From Epinephelus fuscoguttatus (taxonomy: Eukaryota > Chordata > Actinopteri > Perciformes > Serranidae), in contig NC_064756.1 of assembly GCF_011397635.1 (NCBI RefSeq), positions 32,416,996 to 32,480,995 on the forward strand: a stretch of DNA of 64,000 nucleotides. Direction: 5' to 3'. Below, piece after piece: positions 20,943 to 32,100 of this stretch (positions are counted from its first letter, which is position 1; each line of letters begins with the position of its first letter). The translations under genes and the position numbers were made by a program. The notes below the pieces were generated by a model. The model had not been told where the DNA came from and did no database searches. It saw only the letters and a program-made list of their open reading frames with translations.

Positions 20943-22316
20943 TCCACGCTGGTTTAGTGGAGAGATAAATGCGGAACAGATGCAATAATAGCTGTATCTG
21001 ATTGCAATGCCTCGCAATGGCCACAAGATGTCAATAAAGTCCATAGTTGACTGAGGACACCCAAACAGCTTCAGGTCCAACCAACAGTCCATCTTCAGCT
21101 GAAGGCAGACAGTGTTTTGCTGCATTCATTTAAGACTGATGAGCCACTCTTTCCTCTTGTCTGTCAGTCAAAATATTCTTATATCTTTTCTGAGGAAAAA
21201 AAAAAGGTTCTTGTGTTTTTATTTGCATACTAATACATACAGTTGGTATTATGAGTATTTTTTTTTTAATTTTGCCCTATTTATCTGTGTAGTATCCCTA
21301 GTTTTGAGAAATCTTATTTAATTTAGTACTTTTTTTTAGGATTTATAAACCCTCTGTAAACTTGACTTCAAATGACTACGCTATGATTATTGGCTGTAGC
21401 AGCAGTAGTAATTATTTATGTGGATAATTAATTAAGAACATGTTACAGCCTACTCACAAGGAGTGGTTTGAGGTTGCTGACTTAATTTCAGATGTAAGTT
21501 GTACATGAAAAAATATAACTTGTTATCTGCTCCCATAAATATCAGATGACAGATGAATTATCCAAAGAACTGTATATATTAAAACCTACATAACTAAGTA
21601 ATGGTTAAGACTGTGAAATTAGGAAATATTGTCACACAAATTAAATTATATCAACAAGATGACCAAAAAAAATAAAATAGATAAATAAAATAATATAATT
21701 TAACTTGTAGGGAAGTATCACTCTTCGCTGGACGGAAAGTGTAAAGTTACATATAATTTTGATGCATAATTTACAAAGAAACATTTGACAGAAAAAAGTT
21801 CTTCTTTTTTAGGGGCTTCGGATCAGATGTTTACTAGACGCAAAAATGAAAACAAGGACCATTTTTTTTCATCCAACTCTTTCGATGCCATTCATTGGCG
21901 CTCCTCTGGTGTCAATCAAATGTGGGCGGTGTCAGCTGACAAACGATACTTCCAGTAAGTCCTCACATGCTGTACAACACACAGAGTCAACAGGCTGTAC
22001 GCGGCACAGACCAACATCACTACGAGTGGATAACAAAAACAAAGCAGTGGCTCGACACAGTGTGAACACACTGACAACTTTTGTTCCACAGGAAAAGCCT
22101 TTTTAGAGACATACTTTTTATTACTGTCTACAGATTTTTACCGGCTTGGGATGTGACTTTCACTGTAGACTTTGCGCCCAGGAGGAGCACTGTTTTCCCG
22201 GACAGATTTATCTTGTGTTCGCTCATATTTCAAAGGCGAAGTTGAGACTTTTGAGGGGCGACAGGTTCGTCACATTTACATGACATTGTAACACTTGGCT
22301 CCGTCACCTCTCGACC
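20943..22316 (+). promoter_or_regulatory. foxo1: Candidate foxo1 upstream region and 5' UTR
   Basis: An inverted CCAAT (ATTGG, 21894-21898) and a GC box (GGGCGG, 21924-21929) mark a likely promoter about 400 bp before the start codon. No convincing TATA box was found. A minimal upstream frame (ATG ACA TTG TAA) occupies 22280-22291. The left part, 20943-21780, is AT-rich and shows no gene. Confidence 0.45.
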
Positions 22317-23023
22317 ATGGCGGAAGCGGCCCAGCAGCCACACCTGGTGGAAATCGACCCGGATTTTGAGCCCCTGTCGCGGCCCCGGTCGTGCACTTGG
22401 CCTTTGCCCCGGCCGGAGTTCATCAACCCGGGCGACTCCAACACGTCCTCGCCGGTGCCGTCTGTGAAGCAGGAACCCACCGGCAACGAGTTCATCAACA
22501 ACCTCAGCCTGCTGGAGGAGACCGAGGACTTCACGGAACAGAAGCCTGCCATCCTGTGCACCGATTTCCAGTGCCAGGAGAACTGCGTCCACCAGCAAGC
22601 TCCACAGCAGCAGCAGCAGCAGCAGCAGCAACATCAGCATCAACATCAGCAGCATCAGCAACAGCACCCGAACCCGCAACTCCCGCATCAACAGCAGCAG
22701 CAGCAGCAGCAGCAGGTGCCTCTGCTCTCCTCCCCTGTCGGCTCGTCGTCCTCGGCGGCCGCGGCCGCAGCTGCCGCCGCTGCCCAGAGAAAGAGCAGCT
22801 CCTCCCGGCGAAACGCATGGGGGAATATGTCATATGCAGACCTCATAACCAAAGCTATCGAAAGTTCTCCGGAGAACCGACTGACTTTGTCTCAGATTTA
22901 TGACTGGATGGTGAAGAGTGTGCCTTATTTCAAGGACAAAGGAGACAGCAACAGCTCTGCAGGCTGGAAGGTACGTTTGTTTTTCTCTCTTTGGTACTTT
23001 AATCCAGAAGATAAAGTGTGCGT

Positions 23024-23063
<40 letters not shown>

Positions 23064-26000
23064 TGGGAGTTTACAGCATGAATGGTTTAAGGCTGATGCT
23101 TATGCCTGATACAGCAGCTGCCTGTGCCAGTTCTCCTACAAAGTTTTCCAGTGGGGCGTTTTGGTGTGTCTGTGGCACTTAACAGTGGGTTCACAGGGAC
23201 TTCATTGTGCTTTATGCTATGTTTTTATCTCCTGTGGTATCACTATAATATCCCTCCAGGGATGTCTGGCTTCTCTGTGGCGTTCAATAGCCAGTTTATT
23301 CTGTGAAGCTTTGTGATCAGAGTTGTTTATTGTTTATCTCCATCTATGGATGTCTCTTGGAGGGAGATCCATTTGGATTAGTTTAGGGTCTTTACTTTTT
23401 TTCCACAAATGTTCCTGAAGTGACAAAAGAACATGAATGAATCTGTGAACTTGTTTACCATTCGCTCCCCAGCATGGTCTTGTGAAACCATGTCCTCTTT
23501 CATTGTCATCCATCCACTTCATTGCAATTCAGTAAACTGGCCAATTGCTTCCATGACCTCCGACAGTCATCTGACTTCTCCCTGCAGTATGTGATTTATA
23601 TGAGTCTGCTGACTCAACAGGGTTTTTTTTTCTCTTTGCCTTATTGCTTCCCTCAGTGTGCTTTTCAAAAATGTTGTGAGTTCTGGCTGGTTTGAGACAG
23701 CTCTCCTCTCTCTGATGGTACTTTAAAAATTTATGATAGATTTTAGGCTAAATCACAGTTTTCCATGCGAGAGAGTGTGCCTTGAATGAAGCTGTATTTG
23801 GACGTCTTTGTTGAAAGGAGATACCAGAAGCATTAATGTGTCCTGGAAACAGTCCAAAACATTACACAAGAGGGGACTTAAAATTTCTGATGTGGTGTGG
23901 CAGGCCCTCCCACTGAACACTATTGAAGGGCGTAAACCTCCCTTCGGAGACACATAGTTTTAGTGGTGTCTGACAATAAATTGATGACAGTCTACTCTCC
24001 CAGCGGGAAATCATATTAAGCCTGTAGTCACACATTGAGAGATTTATTATGGCTTCCTCTGTTATAGGCTGTCTGGGTTGCCAATGAAATTTAAAGCATT
24101 TGTGGGGAGTTTTTTTGTCCTCCCCTGTCAGAGTAGGCTCCCATGTTTGAGTCATGTGCTGAGCGATGACACATCCATGTATGGCATGAATGCCAAAGAG
24201 AATTTCTTTTTTTAGTTTTTAATGAATCCCATAGACAAATACAAAAAAAAAAACAATATTTGAGTCACAACTTTCATATTTTGCCATACACCAGATTTTA
24301 TTATATTCTTATGAATTTGACTGAGCACAAATGCAGTTTTCAGCAACGCCCTGCTCCATATTCATCCATTCGACGACAGTGTTTACTAAAAGGACAAAAC
24401 TCATGTTGAACTGTCAAACATGGTCCTGTCAGTCAAATGATATGAGAATGGAAAACCCCTTCAGTGTGGTGAAATACACACAGTGAACAAAGCAGATACT
24501 GGGAAGTTGCGTTGCTGGGGGAGTGATATTGGCCTAGTAGGTTTGGTCCTTCAAGGAGAAGCAACATTTTCCCTTCGCTTATCCAAGAATTTGCTCTTCA
24601 TTTACATTTTTGCGTGAAAAGAGCAAAGATGTTTTCCAGTGAGCAGTGAAGAATTAATTAAAAAACAAATTCAGAGGGATGCACTGGTGTGGGAAAGTAA
24701 AACTAAAATACATCTGTGAGGACAACAGGAAGATTATCAGTAATATTGAAGGAGATAATGGGGATTAGAAGAAGTAATCTATAGGCAGCATGTGGGAAGG
24801 TGACACCTCGTACACACACCTACAGAGTGTTAGTCACATGGAGTCTGAGGCTGTGGTGTATTTGAGGAAAAAAAAATGGTGTTGACTTCAGAAGATAGAA
24901 CCATCTTTCCATTTTTTTTTTAAACTTTAAACTGACGAGAAAGGAGACTCGTCACTTTGCCACTGCAGTGTCAGCAGCACTACCAACATGACCATGAAAC
25001 ATGGCCGTGATCAACACTGTCTCAGTGTTTGTCACTTGTTACATTGTAATTAGGAAGTTATTATATAGCAGAGTGTACCCAAGACAAGTGTCTGTAACCC
25101 TAACCTGAATCCGTACAACAGTAGATCATTTACATTTTGCAAAGCATGCAACAGAGTCACACTGAGAAAGACTGAACATGTCTCTGTGTCTTCGTTAATG
25201 TATCTAAATAAATAGAAGTTTCTCTTTGTTGTTCTGTGTAGAAGTAATTGTGATTGGCGGCTTGGAGAGGGGCGCTCAGCCACCGCCTGGGCTTGCTGCT
25301 TATCCTGCCATGTTGGGGGTGTAGACTGAGTAATACTGTGGGAAAGCAAAGTGCCATTCACTGCTGCGAGGGGAGTTATTCATAGAGCTCCCCTCTGTTC
25401 CATACAGGGGGGCTATCGCACATTGTCTCCTCGGAGCGAGCTTACTTATGAGCCAGGGTGAGAGCCAGAGAGGAGCTGAGGAAAGATGACAATGTAAAAT
25501 GCTAATTTTGTAGCTAGCCATGTGTTTTTTTATTGTGTTTTTCTTCTCCAATGGTCTTTTGATGTAAATAGTCATTTCCAGATGGTTTAATTCGTTAATT
25601 GGTATTCAATTCAGAGAATTCCTTTATTATCTTTGTTTAAAATTAGCCAAAATGCATGTATTCTCAAGTATAGCTTTTTCATCTCTGACTGCCTTGTTAT
25701 GTTCAGACTCAACTGAGGTGACATGAGGAATTGGAAACAGGAAAATATGCAAACTGTGTGGCAGACCTTATTCCAAAGACACCAACTTTGCAAAATGACT
25801 CTAGATTCATACAAAAGTGATCAAAACAATTAACCGACAACCTTTGATTTTAACCCTGTGAACGTTGAAGAGAGAATAAACCAGCCAGAATGAGAGCTGT
25901 ACATGTTTTGTGGTTTGTGGAAATATTGGGCAGACCTGTTGGTTCGTTGATTAAGTCATAAGTGAAGTTTGCGGTGGCGTCTCTTGTGCTGTAAGACAGT

Positions 26001-28550
26001 GATCACGATGACAGTAGTCACAACACAAATGCTTTGTTTCTAGGCACCCATGAGTGTTTAACACCCTCAACCATTGACTGTAAATCACTTAAGGTTCAGT
26101 CTTTTTGAAGTTAACCAGGGATCATTTCTCCATGTGACTGATCTCTGTGAACAGATGGGGCTCTCCTGAAGGGAACGGGCTGAAGCACATGAAGTTTTCA
26201 TTAATCTATGATTAAGGCTGTCTGCTCTGTAATTGTTTGAGGCCGAGCTTGTTTCACAGCGCTGCTGATCCTCCACAGTCGGTCGTGTCTGAACTGAGTC
26301 ATGACAGCCTCCACACTTCTCAGGCCGTCTGCGACAGTGTGAATTTTGAGGACAGTTGTGCCAGGTGGGACCAGCTTGGAGAAGCTCTGTGAGTGGACTG
26401 GACACTGGCCCTGGCACAGGACGCCATCCAACAGGAAGAATAGCAGATGGCACAAATTATGTATCACCAAACCTCTCTGCAGAGCTGATTATTTATTTTT
26501 AATAATGTCCTCATCCCGTTTTTCTTTATTTCATTGCATAAAATGGTAAATGGGCTGCACATTTTGTGCTTTTCTCGTCTCAAAACGCTTCACAACACAA
26601 GCCAGCATTCACCATGCATGATGCCACCTGCTCATCAGGAGCAGTAACCATTCACATGCACACTCATACACCGCTGGCCATTGGGAGCAATTTGGGGTTC
26701 AGTATCTTGTACAAGGACACTTCACCATGAGTGTCCTTGGGCGAGATACTACATGACATGTAGATTACAGGGGCCAGCGATCAATTCAGTTTCAAAATGT
26801 TCTACTTTGGGTAAAACTCTTCACTCATCACTGTCACTTTTTATGCAGCCATCCAATCACAGTGAAACAGGGGTGGGACAAATAGCCTACCACAAGACCA
26901 AACATCACACTACAACAACAATAGAGGAGAAATGTGTTCATGTATTGTAGGCTATATAAAAATAATTTATGTTTTCTCACCCACAAAATCTTATGATTTC
27001 ACATAAACTGGCACTTGTTGACACATGTTTCAGACAGATCAGGGATTAATAATAAAGTTTTAATTAAATTCAATTTTAATTTTTTTTTGATAAAGGAGTA
27101 AATGCTTAAGTACATGAGATTTATTGTTTTTGTGGGTTTGTTTTTTTGTTGTTGTTGTTGTTGTTGTTTACCATGGCATCAAATTGCGTATTTCACTGGT
27201 ATGGACTGCTAAATTTCTGGAATTGTGACATACCTACTCCTGAGCCACAGCAGCCCCTAAAATGTTTGTAATGTGTGTGTAGTTTAAGTATTACAAACAG
27301 TGTGTCAGACTGCAGGAAACACACAAATTGCACACATACATTATTACAGTACAGTATATACAGTACTCTCACATCCTTCCATACCTGACAAAAAAAAAAT
27401 CTGTTCTTTTTTGTATTTTTCTACTACTCGTACGTCACCGCAGGATAAATATTTGGTTTCAGCCAGTGGAGCTGGATAGCTCAGGTGCTCTTTGATGTCA
27501 GTATCGAGATCAATTCGGTCATAGGTTTTCTCTGTACACGGCGCTCTCTTGACCTGAAATTCCTCAACCTACGCTGGTAAACACTCCCACGGATCTCAAA
27601 ACAAACTGTGCTGGAGCAGACAAACATGTAGGTCCAAGCAGATTGTACAGCAAGTGACACGAGGGTCATTACCATGTAAATGCACCCATTGACTCCAATC
27701 CCTCTTAGTCTTACAGTAAACACTGTAGGTATCACCGAGAGGGGAGGTTCATAAAGGTTGTGTAGCCAACTGGGATACAAGTATGTTTGTGGAATATGTC
27801 TGTAATTTGTCTCTATAAGCAAGTCATTGATCCCAGGGACCTGACCAAATCTTACCTTGACTCCGTCATTGCATTGAGTTTAGCTGGTTACTTGAATTGC
27901 AAGGCCGTTTTCCAGAGACTGCATTTTAATCTCGCCATTGACAAATAAATGCAATAGAACACTGTAAAAACACGATCACATGAGGCTTAAATTATGTCAC
28001 AGTCTTTTAGCTGAGGCTTAAACTGTGGCGAGATTTAGAATATTATAGATATAATAAAGGCGATACAGATGAAATCTTGTACTGTGACATCAAAGGAAGT
28101 GTTACACTGGTGTCATTGGTGTAGCACAATCTCTGCAATTTGACAGATCTCTATTGTTTTGCGGTATATGTTGCCCAGCTACCTAAACATCCTGTTAAAA
28201 GTAGTTCTAACAACTTTGGTTTTAACAGATTGTAATGTCTTTGAGTCACATTAGTGATGGTTTAAATGTTTCTGACAGATTGTTGGAAGGTGACTATGCA
28301 GTGTATGTAGTGTCTGTAATTGCTGTGTGTTATCTAGACTATTTTTTTCTTCCTATGAAGCTTAGGAATACGACCTAAAGAAATACAGAAGCTAAGAATT
28401 AAGGCGTTCTAATCCTGAGTGAGTACAAAGCTGGCTGTACTTTATCACCAGTCACAAACTGTGTGTTTCTTTGGGTCTGAAAGTGTATTAGTAGGACAGG
28501 GAGCTGGATAGAACAGCAGTCCTCCTGTTTGTACTGGTTCAACACACACA

Positions 28551-28589
<39 letters not shown>

Positions 28590-28877
28590 ACACCGCTCAC
28601 CCCCCTGAGGCAGTCGAGGAGTCCAACCTTGGCATTGCCCCAAGACATGAGGGGCAGCTGTGTTTCTCAGGCAAAGAGCTGGAGGAGCTCTCCTCACCCT
28701 CCTCCCCATTTCCTGCCTGCGCCGCCTGCCTCTCCATTCCTGCTTTTCTGCCTCTGCACAAAGCAGGGCACACTTAATGTTGTGAAGGGTCACTGCCCCC
28801 CTCCCTCGGTCAAACCCCAAGAAGCTAACCGCTACTGTTCTCAGAGAAAAATTAAGAGATGAAGAGAAAGCAAGGGG

Positions 28878-28930
<53 letters not shown>

Positions 28931-29115
28931 AGGGAGAGAGCATCAGAGACCCAGAACGCTCTAAGTTCAGACTGGGTGACACTTGTTAGGAGTTGCATAA
29001 CAAGACATTTACTGGAATCAGGGAGCCGCAGGCCAAAGTCTGGTGCCACTGGTTAGTCAGCGGAACTGTGAGGCACTGTGTTAGAGATATGTGGGACGCT
29101 AGTCTCCTGTGTGCG

Positions 29116-29152
<37 letters not shown>

Positions 29153-32100
29153 ACATAAACCTGGGCCTCATAATTAAAGCCCTGCTGCTGGCAGATGCAC
29201 AGACACGATGGCAGACAGACAGACAGGCCGACACAGGGAACATTCCTGCACAGGCTTTTATATCTTTTTTATTGTGGTGTGATATTCTTCCTTTCCTTCT
29301 CTTCCCAGCTGATTTTAATCCAGTATCTCCTTACAACTGCCTGTCCCCCCCCCCCCCCCCCACCCCCACCCCCCGCCCGCCTTTGCTTTTCAAACCGCTT
29401 AGTGCTTTGATGTGCGGAATCACCATAGCTGGCACATCACTGGTGTTAAAAAGCAACTGTGAGTGTCGATGAACACTACCTGCTAGTCTTTGAACTATGT
29501 TGTGTAAGGCATCCATGTAGAAACTAGCGCTGCAATAACGATTATTTTTAGTATGAATTGATATATTAACTATTTATTCCATCAACTGATGAATTGTTGA
29601 GGTTATGTAATGTCAAAAAGCTCCCAAAAAACAAAAGTGGAACCAGTGAACCAGTGGAAGGGTTATTTATTTATTTTAAGTTTCTGATCAATCTGACCGT
29701 GTAAGCATATTTAGATCCACTTGTTCAGGTGTTTTGGGGTTCAGCATGGTATGAAAATGCTATGTAGATGAGTGAAAAATACTGTCACGTGCAGAGTGAT
29801 GTAACCGTGCCCATCCACACTGATTTGATTGAGCAACAGTGTGAAACTTGTATTCCCTTGGATTATTTCACAACCTCATGTTGTCCTTCTGTCTTGCTCC
29901 ACATTTGTTTACCTCTCAGCCCTGGCGTTAGCACTGTCTGTTGTCGTCTGTCTCTCGTTCCTTCTTACTAGAAACATTTTTGGGATATTAATGACTCAAG
30001 CCTTAACAGACTGGAATAAAAAGAAAGCAGGTCAGTGTGGCACAGCAGGGATATCAAATGGTGTTTATGTCTGTGTGTGGTATGCATGCATTTATGTATG
30101 GATCTATGCATTCTGTAGACGTCACATCACTTCAACCTCAAACAAGTATTGACAATTGATTCCATGTGCCGGTGCTGTCTGGGTCATTGTTTTACAGTAA
30201 CCGCATGTCCAGCACGCCATGGGACGAAGCCATCGGGCAATGACAAAAGCTGTGAGACACATACCACACACAGGGGATCATGTCTGTCTGTCTTTTTATA
30301 TGTCTGTGTCAAAGAGGCTTTGTAAGTTCACATTCAGTTGGGCCATTGCTCTGGTCGCCAGACTGTATTGCAAACACAGAGATTTTCTGCACTGAAATAT
30401 CCCCAAACATGCAGAACAAATGTAACATGCAAGTTTCACTTTAAAGTGTTTCTGTTGCTCCATAGAACAAAACAACCACATTGCATCTGCAGGGGTTTGA
30501 TATGTTTTTGATGTTCCAGATGGTCCACTGAAGAGGACTCAGCCAAGGTTTTTCTTGAATCAAGAACTTGAGCCACCAAGGAGAAACAAATATGTCTTTC
30601 TGAATACATTCTCTGGGTGTTAGGGATTATGTGTAATGAGTTTTAGTGCTTGTCATTGCAGAAAAAGAAAATTTGGTTCAATTATACAGCTGCTGAATTT
30701 GAATTCTTTCAAAATCTCTTAAGATTTTCAGAATATTTCACCGAAACTCAAGTTTTCATAGTTAGATTGCTTATTTTGTATTATTCTCTGTTATTATTTT
30801 TTTTAAATGTGACATTGCTTTGTGCTTTAAAAAAAGACTCGTTAGATTCAGAGCTCACTCAATGCAACCAGTTTTCTTAAACTGATGAAAATGATGTTAA
30901 ACACTTATATCTATTACAAATGTACGTTCACCAAGCTGAGAAATAATAGCTAACTAAACTATAAGTGATATTTTCAACCTCATTTGGTGGCACAGCTGGT
31001 GCTACAGCTGGTAACTTTACACTTTATCTCACTGGAAAGGACCCAGGAAAATCCCAGTGAAGTGCCCCTTTCATTTAGTGAATTCAAACAAATCATGTCA
31101 AATGTGTACACGGGTGTTTCCACCCACCTCAGACACTGGCATCACACAACCCCGCAGTGCTCCTGCCAGAGTTTTGTTTTGTCAGTTCTTTTTTTCTGGC
31201 TGTGGACCAGAGGACAGATCATTCAGTGAGTGTAGAGTCTAGTAATTGCACAGAGAGTGTAAATGATATACAAAAAGATACCAGCAGAGAGTGGAGCCTC
31301 ACTCAACAGGACAGAGGAAAGAAGCCCACGCAGCCTGCTTTGCTCAAGAGTTAAAAAAAAAAAAAAAAAAAAAAATAGAGTTGACATCCAGCGGCATGGT
31401 CAGGTAAACAGTCATTTAGGATGAGTCAGATTGTTTTGTTTTTCTCAGTGTGGGTTTGGTAGTAGCAGGCCGAGAGCACGTGACTGTCTGTTTTGGCAAA
31501 GGGTTTGCCCAGGCATGGCAGTTTGTTTCACTGAATATGCTGCTGCTCTGTTGGCCACCACAACTTCTCATCAGTCAGAAAATTTGGAAAAATGTCCTGT
31601 GGGGTTAACAGGAAGACCTCAGCATTGTTTTACAGTGTGAGAAGAGGAACTGTTGTAAGGATTTTGAATAATTTCACCATTCAAATGAGAAGTGAAAGCC
31701 ATCAGCACTTCTTCACACATGAAAAATGTGGTGTCCCATCGGTTTCTCACAGCTTGTGTGTGTATGTGAACCGGCTACAGACACACAGGGAGTGAGTAGA
31801 GCAACACTTTTACGGGACCGCTCACTGCTGAGGGCCCCAAACCACAGGCATTACCCAGACCCACATTGTTGTGCAATTCCCGCCCTAAAGCGATTATGCA
31901 CGGTGCCTGTCAGACTGGCCGGGCATTATCACACAATCACACATGCATTCAGGCATGTGTGCTTGTTTTCACATACATGAACGCTCGCAGCAGCGCTGTG
32001 GTTGACTGGCATGGGTGGAAATTAAAATGCGCACTTTAATCAGAAGTGCCGTTATGACTGTGCGTCAGACGGCAGGTTCCCGGCTTCTGTTGTCACGGAT

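Noticed and set aside
22230-22833. Long poly-Leu, poly-Ala and other frames on both strands over foxo1 exon 1
   Set aside because: They are shadows of the CAG/CAT and GCC repeats; only the frame starting at 22317 matches FOXO1.
28584-28982. 132-codon minus-strand frame
   Set aside because: Its long Ser/Leu run comes from the GA microsatellite; the rest has no recognisable domain.
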